Shown: positions 40,583-52,100 of the stretch, in pieces
Numbering within the stretch: position 1 is the stretch's first letter
Layout: every line of letters starts with the position of its first letter
Assembly: GCF_000497045.1 (NCBI RefSeq)
Contig: NW_015961951.1
Location: 480,901-544,900 of the forward strand
From: Kalmanozyma brasiliensis GHG001
Taxonomy: Eukaryota; Basidiomycota; Ustilaginomycetes; Ustilaginales
Direction: 5' to 3'
DNA length: 64,000 bases
Made by a program: the position numbers and the translations under genes
The notes under the pieces: model-generated
Database searches by the model: none
Told to the model about the DNA's origin: nothing
Seen by the model: only the letters and a program-made list of their open reading frames with translations

Positions 40583-42186
40583 ATGACGATCTTCTTCCTA
40601 ATCTGCCTCTTGGCAGCACTCTTCCCAGCTTGGATCGACGCCGTCCAGGTAGAAGACTTCGAATTGGTAAGCGTCCACAAACGAGCGATCGGCCTCATGC
40701 AAGCCTGATCGTCTTGTCATTCAGACAGACCAACTGACCGTCTCACTTGTTTTGGAGCACAGAAATGCCAGCCCTTCACCGGATCTGGCGGAATACAGCG
40801 TGGCGGCGCTCTGGGTACGTTGTGGCAGCTCGCTTACATGCTCCCGTTATTCAAGAACCGTTTTCGCTTCGCACTACTGACGATATCCTCAGACGCTCTG
40901 CATGCTATACATACGTTTCGCATCCGTTCACTTTGCACGTACAGGTCCATGCGATAACTTCTGTTACGCCTTTTTCTCAGGCCAGCAGCCCGAGCAGTTG
41001 AAGTACATCGGGGATCGCGATCAGGACAGAGGCTGCACGTGGGTTCTGCGTTCAGAATTATCATAGCAGGAGAATCTGCTAGTCTTGCAATTTTGATGTC
41101 TTGAGCTGACACTGGGCTTTTCTTGTTGTCGACAGGATCGATCCTTGCAAGGGCCGAAACAGGAAGGAGAAGTATGCAAAGTTTGGGACATCTTGCGATG
41201 AATATCCCATGGCGAGGTGCGGTAAGTAGGTTCACACGAGATGGCACGTTCGATCGGATGCAGGATCTCACGCTGGGATATCTGCTCAATCACCATGATG
41301 CTTGATCATCCTCTCGTGTTACCATGCTCTCTCATCATATCGCATGTGTAGAGAGAGGTTGGCGCCACTTCAGGGCGCTTCGCTGCGTTCCTTGGGTCGA
41401 AAATCAAAGTAGGTACTCATAGTTGATGACAAGCAACCTACAACAGTCTCAAGACAGCTAAAGCTTCCGTGTTGACTTCTTCTCTCCACGCTCGATAGGA
41501 CAAGGTGGTCAATTCGGTTCCTGGGTCAAAAGGAGCGGCGCCAAACGGGGCGACACTTTCGGTATGACGGCGAGGTGGGACAAGTAAGTTACGGGCTGGC
41601 TCGTTCCGTGTTCAGACTCATGACGTTCCTAGCTTATGCGTTATGTCTTTGCCGCTCCTACCATGCAGAAATTTCCCGAACGCTCCATTCTATTGTGTGA
41701 ATGACGTGAAAGTCACCAACAATCCGGACGGTAAGCATTGTTATCAGTGGCATCGTTCATGCCTCGGCATAAGCATTCTTCGTCGATCACGTGCCTAAAT
41801 CTTCAACTCCTCTGTTGTGCCTCTGCATGCAACCGCTCATAGAATCCAACTTCGTCTGGAGGAACGGAGATTTCGAGACGGCTTACCTCGGCATTGGTGC
41901 CGAAAACAGTCGAATGCCAGAGCGCAAGTTTCAGCATTATCTCCTATCGAACGATCACATAGCACTGGTCTTGGGAGACCGGGAGTACAACGCAACCTTT
42001 CAATCGGAAGACTCCGCAGAGCCGTTCCATGTCGTCCGCAAGCTCAGTCCGGCAGAGGTCCAGCAGATGGCCGACGAAGCCAATCAACGAGCGGCAGTCG
42101 AAGCTTCACAGCGTCCCGAACGGTCACACGCGGACCGTCTGGCTGCCTCCTTTGTCGAATACGACGACGACGAAATTGTCTTGTAA
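40583..42186 (+). CDS. Secreted NucA/NucB-type deoxyribonuclease with C-terminal extension, eight exons
   Basis: I assembled exons 40583-40666, 40763-40814, 40945-41038, 41136-41221, 41352-41408, 41499-41583, 41669-41730 and 41843-42186. All seven introns have GT-AG ends and every phase fits; the product is 287 residues. Residues 1-20 are a signal peptide (MTIFFLICLLAALFPAWIDA). A Cys-rich nuclease domain follows: GPCDNFCYAFFSGQQPEQLK (46-65), GTSCDEYPMARC (94-105) and RCVPWVENQRQGGQFGSW (116-133). C-DEYP plus C-V-P-x-x-E-N-x-x-QGGQ is the signature of the NucA/NucB nuclease family; Asp98, Glu99 and Glu122 are the likely acidic active-site residues. It ends with KNFPNAPFYCVNDVKV. Exon 8 adds a 114-residue tail (174-287), part of which matches the module of the neighbouring orphan protein. 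The donor of intron 3 (GTGGGT) and of intron 5 (GTAGGT) are the weakest calls. Substrate (DNA) is inferred from the family. Confidence 0.8.
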
Positions 42187-42742
42187 AGACGACTGCATTC
42201 CGCGTCTACCTACAGTATGCCGTGTTCACCCGTCTCCTTTGACGGCAAAGCAACACTCCGCAGCCCATCGAGAACGCTCCCCCGCCGGTTGTAGTGGCCC
42301 TTCTTCTTCGTGTCGACGTCGTGGTACATCATCGTGACACGCGTCGTCCTTCCCCTTCCCTCCCTTCGTTTCACTTTCCCTCCGTGGTGACCGCCAAGTG
42401 ACCCTATTCGCGCTCACCTCGATTCACTCCCAACATCAAGACTCGGCCAGAAAACAACTTCCGCTTAGCAGAACTTGCTCCTCACGCTGTCGCAGCTCAT
42501 GTGCGGTCAATGTCAGAATCAATTTCGCCGGTGATTTAGCTTGTGTGTTGTTCATGTGTGGTGCTTGCATGTCGGTGTTCGACGGGTGAAACGATGTTCC
42601 AAGTCATTCACCAATCAAGAATCTTTCCATGTGCCCAGCTCCTGCTCTTGTTTCTGCGATGTTTGGAACGCAAACAAGCGTTGAAGACTGCTAAATGTAA
42701 GGGTACAAATACATGATGCGAAGAAGGACCGATCCTCAACCG
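42187..42742. other. Convergent 3' flanks of nuclease and Kin28 genes
   Basis: About 0.55 kb, C/T-rich in its first half. No gene is supported. Confidence 0.4.
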
Positions 42743-43861
42743 TTACTCGAACGCCAGCTTCCTTGCCAACCTTTTCCTCTCCTCGATCTCCTTCGCGTCA
42801 AGCGGTCGCTTATTCCCACCATTCCCGCGAACTTGCTGCTTCTCGCGCGCCTCGTTCTTCTCCTTGCTATCCGAGAGCAGCGGATGCGATGCCGGGTCGT
42901 CTGGATCCAACGCCTTTGTCGGATGCCTCGGAAGCTGCTTGAACGATGTCGGTGGTGGGCTCTGCTTGAAGTACTGATGGTGCAAGGCTTGATTGGCGCT
43001 GAGCCTCTTGAGTGGATCGAATAGGAGGGTGCGTTGCAAGAAGTCCAGTGCTTCCGGGCTTGCTGCGAGAAAGAGGTCGGCGAGGTTGCTCTTCGGGTGT
43101 TGCTCGAACGCCTTGTAGTCCGGCAGACTCTTGTGGCATGGCCAGTCCTTCTCGCTCGGTGTGCCTAGGGCTTTGAAGATCGTATTGAGCTGTTCGGCGT
43201 CAGACTCGCCTGGCAGGTAGGGTACGCGCAGCATGAGCTCGGCGAAGATGCATCCTACGCTCCACATGTCCACCCCTGAAGAGTAGGCGCGGGAGCCTAG
43301 CAGCAGCTCCGGTGGACGGTACCACCGGGTCACCACCTGATGCGTCATCCGCGCCCCTGGATCGCCGTGTTCACGGGCAAGACCGAAATCGGCAATCTTC
43401 AACTCACCCGACGGCGAGATGAGCAAGTTGTTCGGCTTGAGATCGCGATGCAGCACCCAGTGACGGTGACAGTATTCCATGCCACGACAGAGCATCGCCA
43501 TCCAGCCCTTGATGTCGGCTTGCGTAAAGATGAGCGTCTTGTCCTTGATGAGCGCTTCCAGGTTCGTATCGAGGAACTCGAGCACCAGGTTGAGTGACGG
43601 AGAGGCGGAGCCCGAGGAGAAGACATCCACCATCTTGATCACGTTCGGATGATCTAGCTCTTTGAGGAATTTGACCTCGCGGATGGCGGTCACGTCCATG
43701 CCATTCTCGTTGGAGACGATCTTGATCTTCTTGATGGCGACCTTTTGGTTGGTCTTGATGTTGCGTGCGAGGAAGACCGAGGCGTACGTTCCTTCACCGA
43801 CCTTTTCGATTTTGGCGTAGAGGTTGCGAACCGCGAGGTTTTGCGCCGCCGCGGAGTCCAT
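42743..43861 (-). CDS. KIN28: Cyclin-dependent kinase 7 / Kin28 (TFIIH CTD kinase)
   Basis: The product is 372 residues from the ATG at 43861. The same frame stays open upstream to 44776, but that part is antisense-like low-complexity sequence overlapping the choline kinase gene. The P-loop is KVGEGTYASVFLAR, the ATP lysine is in VAIKKIKI, and the C-helix is a divergent DVTAIREVKFL rather than PSTAIRE. The catalytic loop HRDLKPNNLLIS, DFGLAREHG and the T-loop MTHQVVTRWYRPPELL with the activating Thr are intact. VPYLPGESDAEQLNTIFKAL and GTPSEKDWP are typical of CDK7/Kin28. The enzyme phosphorylates the RNA polymerase II tail (Ser5) in TFIIH and can act as CDK-activating kinase. The C-terminus is basic (GGNKRPLDAKEIEERKRLAR). 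Confidence 0.93.
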   Translation of the reverse strand: MDSAAAQNLAVRNLYAKIEKVGEGTYASVFLARNIKTNQKVAIKKIKIVSNENGMDVTAIREVKFLKELDHPNVIKMVDVFSSGSASPSLNLVLEFLDTNLEALIKDKTLIFTQADIKGWMAMLCRGMEYCHRHWVLHRDLKPNNLLISPSGELKIADFGLAREHGDPGARMTHQVVTRWYRPPELLLGSRAYSSGVDMWSVGCIFAELMLRVPYLPGESDAEQLNTIFKALGTPSEKDWPCHKSLPDYKAFEQHPKSNLADLFLAASPEALDFLQRTLLFDPLKRLSANQALHHQYFKQSPPPTSFKQLPRHPTKALDPDDPASHPLLSDSKEKNEAREKQQVRGNGGNKRPLDAKEIEERKRLARKLAFE

Positions 43862-44108
43862 CGTGGGCGAGTGTGGAGAGGGTGGCCACTCAGTGTGGTC
43901 CTCGATAGCGTGGTGCGGTGGACCGAGCGACCAATACCCTCGTTCCAAGATGAGGAGCTGGTGGTGTAAGGCAAAGATTCTCTCAAAGATGCTCAGTCGA
44001 ACGAATGTGGAGCATGCACGCCTCAGATCAACACTTCCGAATTCCGGAATCAGAACGCTTTGATTCCTCGACTTATGAAATTGATTCCTTGCTGATGTGA
44101 ACACTGCC

Positions 44109-47100
44109 TCAGATAGCGTCGATGCCAAGCTCCTTGAGCTGTTGAAACTCCTGCTGGAACAGCTCGATGCGGCCAAGCGCATAGCGCAGATAGTCGAAGC
44201 TCTCGGCGCACGCGGCCGAGGGGACGAGCTTGGTGCTGACATCCGAAAGCACGGTTTCTTCGACCGGCTGACCCTCTGCTTCGGCCTTGGCTCGGGTGAG
44301 CACGGATTCGAGCTCTTCTCGTGCGAACACGATGCCCCACAGGCCCCAGACGGCATGCGTTGCTGGACTCCAGAGATGGACCTCGCGCTCGAGACGGTCC
44401 ACTTCCTTCTCGATGCTCGCGTCCAGAGAGGCGAGCGCCAGCACTTGAGGCGATGCCGAGCCTTCCAAAGAAGGCGAAGCGATGCCGAGGCAGCTCGCGG
44501 GTGTGCCAGGAGCAGATGGGGGCACAGCTCGCGCCACAGCTGAAGGAGGCGCCTGCCACGAAGAAGAGGAGATCGATTCGATGCTGCCTTTCCTTCCCAA
44601 GACCCTGCTCTGCATGCTTTCGCTGTCGTTGGACGACAGACTCGACAAAGAGCCTCTTCGCAATGTTGAAGACGCGTTCGAGCTGTTCTGCGACACGGTC
44701 GGTCGCTTCCGTTCGCCCAATGACTTTTCCAGCGCTGCGACTTGGGCTGCGCCCGTTCCAGGGGTGACCGGCGCACTCGGCCTCTCTACCGTGATGGGTC
44801 CCTTCATCTCCGTGTCTGCCGACGGATACTGGAGCGTGGTGACGGGGGGAGGCAGCGAGATGTCGCCGGGAACGTCAGAACTGACAGGTCCGCCCTTAGA
44901 CGCACGACCACCCATGCGAAGGAGTCGACCTTGCTCCACATATGCGCGGAGCCACTTGCGGCGCTGCTGCTCATCCGGATAGCTGCCGTGGTGCGTGAGG
45001 GACCAGGAGAGCGTCTCGTGGTGATAGTCTGCACGCCATTCCTGGAAGTGGTTGGCAATGTCATAGCCGCGCGGATTGGGACTGGCGTACTCGAAGTCGA
45101 TGACGACAATGCGGTGGTGGAGCGGCGGCGGCTTCTTGAAGTTGACACGACTGCGGCTCTTGGATCGTGCGAAGACGGGACTCTGCGAGCCTGGAATTGA
45201 CGCGGTGCTCTCGCGTCTGCTGTCGTGCGACGATAGACGGGGCATGCCGGCTGGAATGGAGGGCGTTTCCACGGAGGGAGACTTGGCATCTCGCAATCTC
45301 TGCTCTGGTTGCGTGGAACGTGATGCGGCGGGCGCGTTGAAATGCTTGATGGCGAGCAAGTTACCGTACTGAGCGTCGTTGTGCGCAAAAACACGTCGGG
45401 AAGGCCCCTCTCGGCGTTCCCACTTTCTGACGAATCGTTTGAAATCCTCAACGTCGCGGTACAATGACACGAAGTCAAGGGCGCGGATGGCACGAAGCGA
45501 GTTGCGAAGATTACCAGGCGTGGGGCCGATGTTTGCCGTCGAAAGCGCATTTGGGTCGGCTTGCAATTCCTGGCGGATGGATGGATGATCCGAGAAGCAC
45601 ATGGCGATTGCCTTGGCGCCGCTCTCCGTCTTTGCGAAGCGATCGACCAGCTCGATCACTTTGGCTGCTTCGCGCAACCATCTCTTGAGTCGACGCCACA
45701 CGCCGGGGTAAGGGCCTCGCGAGGAGGACTGCTTGTGCGAAGATCGTCCCTGCGGTCCCAATGCGAGCGGGCTCATGGGACCGTTGGTGACGGGTGGGAA
45801 GTACGAGTTGGGGGTATCGGTGCCTGATGAGCCGGACAGGGATGGGCTGGTGACACCTGTCATGGCTGGGCTGTCACCAAAGAAGCTGGATTGCGAGTTG
45901 TAGCTGGTGGCGAGCGAGTCGAGCGAGACGGCCGAGCTGTTGCGGTGCGAGAATGCGTAGCCTCGGTAGCTATCCATGCTGCCGGCCAGGGAAGGCTCAT
46001 TGGGCCCCATCGGCGCGGGGCTCTCGCGCATCAGACCGCGGTTATCGAGGCCGTATGCATGAGGCGAGGCGACGTCTTTGTCTGGTAGGCCTGACGGGAA
46101 GCGCTGACGAGTCGTTTTGCGACGAGGACGATGCGAGCAGGCCATGATGTGGTTCTCGATACCTCGTCCAAAGCCCTTCTGACTGGGCCCACGCAGATTG
46201 CCCTGCTCGAGCACGGTTTGCATGACCTCAAGGGGGACCGAGTGGAGCTCGTTCATTCGTCGCGCTACCCAGTGTGCGCGACCCTCGCGGCCCTTGACGA
46301 CGAGACTGCCAGCTGGAAGCATGTACGCCTCGCGATCGCCAAAGTCGCGCATGCCGTCCTTGTTGATGGGGTCGCAGTCGTAAAACTCTTCGACGCGGCC
46401 GTTGGCAAAAGTGCCGAGGATGTGTGGGCCGATCTCGTAGAGGCTCGACAGCGTATGGAGGATGAGCAGCTCGGCGCGTCGAGAAAGAAGCGCTTCTGAG
46501 CTGGCGCCATAGACACGAAGCAGGACGGTCGGAGGTAGAGCCGCGATGCTGCGAGCAGTGTCGGGTGGCTGATAACTTGCAAAGAAGACGGCGTTGGTGA
46601 GAGCGCCGCTGATGCGCTTCAACTTGACTTGACTAGGGTCGAGAGGCGACACTGAAGCGTCGACTGTCTCCTCTGTCCAGCCAAAGAGGCGCAGCTGTTG
46701 GGAAAAGAGCTCGAGCACCTTTGCGCGAAACTGCTCAGTGTCGGCTTGACGTGCGTCGAGACGCCAACCTCTCGCAGCTGGAATCCCGTCGGCATGCATG
46801 TCCTCTTCGTCGACGTCAGTCGCATCGAAGCCATCAGCTTCGGCGTCCACTTCAGCATCGCGCTCGACTTGCTCTTCCTCCGAATCTGATGGGAGTCGCT
46901 TTTCCTCGAGGCTGTCTGGGACATCTGCGAACGGAGATGCGTCGTGTGAAGGCGATGCCGAACCCTCTGGAGTGTGTTGCTGTGGCGAAAAGCTGCGATA
47001 GAGAGAAGAGAATGCCGATAGGTTGGCACCGGTGGGCGACGAGGATGATGCGCGGGAGGTTTGCTTGAGTGCTTTGGTCGATGAAGACTGCGAAGCTACG

Positions 47101-47444
47101 GGAGTGGCGGCACCACTTGGGATGCCTGATTGGCGAGGATCGAGGTCGGCATTGGTGAGACCATGTGCGAAAAGATGACGGTCTCGCGGCGCGATGGCTC
47201 CATCTGCGAGTTGGTATTGCGGCTCATCTATCGCCTCGAGAGACAATGAAGCGAGGTCTGGGTCCTGCTCGTGATCGGAGTAGTCGTCGGCGCTCGAGGT
47301 GGAGGAGTACGAGTACGCTGAGAGAGCAGGAGAGGGTGACGGCGAGGGAGAGCGCAGCGGATCGAAGGCGGGTGATGCGGCCTCGGTCTCGTTGAATCGA
47401 AACCTTTCCGCAGCAGGGCGATAGCCGCCTTGCTGGTGCTGCAT
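44109..47444 (-). CDS. CKI1: Choline/ethanolamine kinase with long disordered extensions
   Basis: The product is 1111 residues from the ATG at 47444; the frame above it begins with GTG. About 250 N-terminal residues are disordered and acidic. The kinase core has VKLKRISGALTNAVFFASYQ, VLLRVYGASSEALLSRRAEL and GRVEEFYDCD. Brenner's motif HNDAQYGNLLAI and the choline kinase motif VVIDFEYASPNPRGYDIANH, followed by FQEW, are intact. The catalytic Asp residues are those of HND and IDFEYA. Two large Ser-rich inserts interrupt the domain: one between the two lobes (about 200 residues) and one of roughly 160 residues near the C-terminus. The enzyme makes phosphocholine, the first step of the Kennedy pathway. 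The family is usually 450-600 residues, so this protein is about twice as long. No intron is seen. Confidence 0.9.
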   Translation of the reverse strand: MQHQQGGYRPAAERFRFNETEAASPAFDPLRSPSPSPSPALSAYSYSSTSSADDYSDHEQDPDLASLSLEAIDEPQYQLADGAIAPRDRHLFAHGLTNADLDPRQSGIPSGAATPVASQSSSTKALKQTSRASSSSPTGANLSAFSSLYRSFSPQQHTPEGSASPSHDASPFADVPDSLEEKRLPSDSEEEQVERDAEVDAEADGFDATDVDEEDMHADGIPAARGWRLDARQADTEQFRAKVLELFSQQLRLFGWTEETVDASVSPLDPSQVKLKRISGALTNAVFFASYQPPDTARSIAALPPTVLLRVYGASSEALLSRRAELLILHTLSSLYEIGPHILGTFANGRVEEFYDCDPINKDGMRDFGDREAYMLPAGSLVVKGREGRAHWVARRMNELHSVPLEVMQTVLEQGNLRGPSQKGFGRGIENHIMACSHRPRRKTTRQRFPSGLPDKDVASPHAYGLDNRGLMRESPAPMGPNEPSLAGSMDSYRGYAFSHRNSSAVSLDSLATSYNSQSSFFGDSPAMTGVTSPSLSGSSGTDTPNSYFPPVTNGPMSPLALGPQGRSSHKQSSSRGPYPGVWRRLKRWLREAAKVIELVDRFAKTESGAKAIAMCFSDHPSIRQELQADPNALSTANIGPTPGNLRNSLRAIRALDFVSLYRDVEDFKRFVRKWERREGPSRRVFAHNDAQYGNLLAIKHFNAPAASRSTQPEQRLRDAKSPSVETPSIPAGMPRLSSHDSRRESTASIPGSQSPVFARSKSRSRVNFKKPPPLHHRIVVIDFEYASPNPRGYDIANHFQEWRADYHHETLSWSLTHHGSYPDEQQRRKWLRAYVEQGRLLRMGGRASKGGPVSSDVPGDISLPPPVTTLQYPSADTEMKGPITVERPSAPVTPGTGAAQVAALEKSLGERKRPTVSQNSSNASSTLRRGSLSSLSSNDSESMQSRVLGRKGSIESISSSSWQAPPSAVARAVPPSAPGTPASCLGIASPSLEGSASPQVLALASLDASIEKEVDRLEREVHLWSPATHAVWGLWGIVFAREELESVLTRAKAEAEGQPVEETVLSDVSTKLVPSAACAESFDYLRYALGRIELFQQEFQQLKELGIDAI

Positions 47445-49182
47445 TGCAAGTGCGCGAACTCTCTGCCAAGTCACGGCTTTCCCAGTCTCGATGATTCACG
47501 AATGTGATCCAGAACTGCCGATGCAGATGTGATGAGATTGTGTTCGAGGGTTTACTTTGTGCTGATCATGCTGACTTTGAGGGGTCGTCACCTGCTGCAC
47601 TTGTGCCGAGCGTTACGACGCTGTCGGAGCGATTGCGAAAGGGCGGCTGGGTTCCGAACGAGGATGACTCGCTCTTCGTCGGCGAGATTGCTGCCGAAGC
47701 TCGCAATTGCACGGAGAGGATCCGAAGCAGGGAAACGTGATCGGGGCAAGAAGAGGGGCGGAAGGAGCCCTTATTCAGTCGTCTCGTTGGTGGTGCGATC
47801 AAGCTTAGGAGGGCTGGATATAGGTTTGACGTGGATGAAGTGATAGAGGGATAGAAGAAAGGCTCCAATGTCGAATCGGTGGTCACATCTCCAATCACAC
47901 GCACACACCCTGAATCATGAACGTGAGTGCCTGCCTGCTCTCTCTCCCTTGGGGCACGCTCGTCCATCATCAAAATCCACCTTCTTCCGCCCGGCCCTCG
48001 CCAGCCAAGAGAAGCTGTGACGTTTTCTTTCTCTCTCGCCTCTCTCGCTCTGTCCTTTTTTTTTGGCGCTCCCCCAAGATGACGGTCTCACACGTCTTAA
48101 TAAAAATTCGCCGGTTCTTCCGAAGGGGCACGCCAACCGAAAGAACAGCTTGGACAGGGTCCTGTGGTGCTCTGCTCATGTCTGCACAACGTGATGGACC
48201 GGCTCGACTCTTGTTGCAGTTTGTGAAGCTAGCAGAAGACTCTTTACTGGTGTCACACTTGCCAAGTCAGAGGTCGACCGGGACTCGATACGATCGCTGA
48301 CTGATGTCGGACGTTGATAAAGCTGGTGGGCTGTATCTCTTGCTTTCAAACGCACAGCTTATCTGCCAGGGCGGGCGCGTGTGTGTTGGTCTGCATTTCG
48401 GATCAAGCTTCGGTCGAGAAAAGGCGCGTTGGCAGCAAGCCAAAGACAGACGCAGAGCTCAAGCTCGAAGGCTCGAGATGCTGTCCAAGGCTCTGGCCCG
48501 CAAGAGGAAAAGAGACGAACATAAACGACGTGCGTGGGATCGAAATGGCAAATTCCGCCCCGAAGAAGCTTCGGCTCGAATCCGACAAGCTCGAATTTGA
48601 GCTGCCTTGCGTATGAAGCGGAAGCGAGCAGACGTGGGACGTGCAAACGAGGTAGAGAGAGGGAAGACTCTGAGCTGAGGGAGGAGGGAAGAGAGCTTGT
48701 GTGACAGCACAAAGACAAGCAGATCATGTTGGCCCTCTCGTCGCGTTTGGACGGATGGACCCTCGTCGGCTAAACTGAGCTCAGTCCACCTTGCTTCTTC
48801 TTCTTCCTCTCCTCGTCGCCATCTTCCATTCTCTCCTTTGCCGCTCAACATCACGCTCGCTTGTCCTTGCACCTTCTCTTGCTTCGACTCAGCCAACACG
48901 CATTCTACCGACTCACTGCCATCCTCCATAGTCTGACCGCCGGCACCAGGCGCACTTCAGCTGCAGCTCCGTCGCCTGCTTCAACACTCGCTCGCGGCCG
49001 CAATCTCCTCAGCTCCAAGCACCTTCGCCATGCTCTTCCCGCTTTTTTGAATTGGCTTTGTACCTCATACACGTTGGCGCGAGTCTGATCACCCTGTCTG
49101 TCTACCGACCCGCTCACTATACCGAGGTGGTATCCGCTGATCCCCACAAGCCCTGCTGTGGAAACAGCCTTTGATAGCAGCC
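47445..49182. promoter_or_regulatory. Divergent promoter region, choline kinase / HIR1
   Basis: 1.7 kb between divergent starts. A T9 run lies at about 48057-48065. ORFs are short and not protein-like. The 400 bases before HIR1 are C/T-rich, typical of a fungal leader. Confidence 0.45.
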
Positions 49183-52100
49183 ATGTCTATCATACTCCCT
49201 GACTGGGTCGCGCACCACAATGACGACAAGAAGGGCAAGCTCTCCACCATCTTCAGTGTCGCTGTCCATCCCGACTCGAGCCGTCTCGCCACCGCCGGTC
49301 TCGACACAAAGATCCGCATCTGGTCCACAGCTACCATCCTCGACCAAGCAGCCGAGAAGGACGCCAACTCGCATCGATTGCTATCCACGCTCTCGAGACA
49401 TACGGGCAGTGTGCTGGTGGTCCGATGGGCGAATTCAGGTCGCTTCCTTGCGTCTGGCTCCGATGACACAGTAGCGCTCATATGGGACCTCGATCCCAGC
49501 GGCATGGGAGGAGGCAGCTTTGGATCCAGCGAGGTCAATATCGAAAGCTGGAGACCCTATCGCCGTCTCGCAGGCCACGAATCCGACGTGGTGGATCTGG
49601 CATGGTCTGGCGACGACGAATTCATTGCTTCGGTGGGTCTCGACTCCAAAGTCATCATTTGGTCCGGCACCAACTTTGAAAGATTACGCACCATCAGTGG
49701 TCATCAGGGTTTCGTCAAAGGTGTCGTCTTTGATCCTCTTGGCCAATACCTCGCCACGGCATCCGACGACAAGAGTGTCAAAGTTTGGCGCACGTCTGAC
49801 TGGAGCCTCGAGCGCTCCGTCACCGAACCGTTCCTCAGCAGTCCCTCGACCGCCTTCTTCCGTCGTCCGAGCTGGTCCCCCGACGGCAGCCTCTTGCTTT
49901 GCGCCAATGCCACCAGTGGTCCTGTCTTCGTTGCCAGCGTCGTCAAGAGGTCGAATTGGAGCAGCGACATCTACTTTGTCGGCCACGAGAATGCCGTGGT
50001 CGTCACTGCCTTCAGCCCAAAGATCTTCAAGGGATTCGATGGCGGTACCCACTCGTGCGTGGTCGCGCTCGGCTCGTTGGATCAGTCGGTCTCGATCTGG
50101 GTCACTGGCCTCGAGCAGCCGGTCCTGGTCGCAAGAGATGTCTTCGAGCGCCAAGTCATGGACCTTTCGTGGTCAGCCGACGGTTACACTCTTTATGCAT
50201 GCTCGTCGGATGGCACCGTCGCCGTGTTCAGCCTCTCCCCGGATCTTATCTCGGACGCGCTCAGCGCAGAAAGGCTAGAGCAGTCTCGCGCCAAGCACGG
50301 CGTCAAGCGAATTCGCAATGTCGCCGCTACCTCTAATGTAGCTTCGGCATTCGGAACCTCGGACCGACCCAACGTCCTTCAGCCGCGCAAGGCAGGGCAA
50401 CCGCAACCAGCAAGAGCGTCCGTGGCGCCTGTGCCGATCGCAGGCAGCGTTCCTCACGTTCGTCCTGCAGCGAACAAGACGGAGCGTCTTCAGCAGACCA
50501 TCACTATCACCGTGGACGGTAAGCGGCGCATTCGACCAACACTCATGGGAGACGATCTGTCCCCCGCACCAGCCTCGGTCATTCAGTACGCACCAGAACC
50601 GGCAGCAGCGCCACGAGCCTCGACATCAGCCATGCAACATCATCCAGCCATGCGCGAGGCTGTCGGCGGAACCACAACAGATGGGTTCGGGGCTGGCCCA
50701 AGTATGAACGGAGCCCATTCGGGCATGTCGAACGGCCACTTCAATGGTGCTATGGCGGCCAACACATCCGCGCACACGTCGATACAGCCAATGGCCGTGC
50801 CGTCGGGTGCCGTCGCATCGTTGACACAGTACATCCCAGTCGGTCTGCCATTCGGCATCATGCCCGAGGGTGCCACCCCTGAAGACATGATGCAATTCTG
50901 GACCGAGTGGCAGCAGCGATTCATGCGAGGCAAGAAGCGCAAAGCGGCAGCAGTGGAGGCCGAGACGGACACGGAGGACATTGAGCCCATCAGCAAGCTT
51001 CAAAAGGGCAAGACCAAGGCCGACATCGGTCGAACGCTGGGCGGCGAGCATCCTCGTGATCCCCCTGGACCCAAGAAAGTGCTGCGCGAGGCATTGACAG
51101 GGGCAAGCGGCATCGTCGAGAACGGCGTACGCACTGGCGTGCATCTGTCGGTGCCAGAGACGCTGAACATCTATCGCCGAGACGAAGACGGCATCTCGAT
51201 CGAGATGCGCAACTTTGACGAGTCGCGGCCGACAGAGATTGCCAGACTTGATCCTTCGGACAAGGACCGAGTCTTGTGGCTCGACTTTAGTCCAACAGCA
51301 GCGACACTAGCCACGACGACGTCCTTCTTCTCGGCAGTCGCACTGGAAGATTCTACGCTTTTGATCTACTCGGCGCGGGGGCGCAGGGTGGGCAATCTGC
51401 TGCTGGACTCGGCATGCTATCGACTGGAGAGCAACGGCGTCACGTTGATGGCGGTGACCGTCTCTGGGCTGATGTATCGATGGAACATCCGCGCCGACCA
51501 CGAGATCCACCGTCCCGTGTCGATCCTCAATCTGCTTGGCGACCCAGAGAACCTTTTCTCCATGACGGTGCACGCCAACGGCGCACCTGTCGTGATCCTG
51601 CACAGCGAGAAGGCGTACACATTCGACGACAGGAAGCTCGGCTGGGTCTGCATCAGCGACGGCTGGTGGGCGGAGCATTCGGAAGCTTGGGATGGGCGCA
51701 CACGCAGCCGCGGCAGCGAGGCCTCAATCCGCGACCCAGTGCGTGCCATCGAGGCCGAGATCAACACCATGTACATTCGTCGTGTGCACGGCGACAACCC
51801 GGTCGGAGCGCAAGAAGAGTCGGACGACGACGAGACGCCCCCGGTCGAGATGAGCGTACCGGAAGACAAGAAGTCGGACTTTGTGATCGCCGTCACCTTG
51901 CGCCATCTCGAGGCGAGGATGCAGGCAGCTGCGATACTCGACAGCGCCAACGAGTACAAGAACCACTTGATGTCGTACGCCAAGCGCATCGCCGAGGAAG
52001 GCATCAAGAATCAGGCCGAAGACCTGATCAAGTCGTTGATTGGTCCCATTTACTGCAAGCCCGAGAAGGATCAAGACTGGGAGGCGACGCTTCTGGGCTT

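Noticed and set aside
43862..44776. Upstream extension of the Kin28 reading frame
   Set aside because: The added 305 residues overlap the choline kinase C-terminus on the same strand in another frame and look like shadow sequence; the kinase starts naturally at the ATG at 43861.
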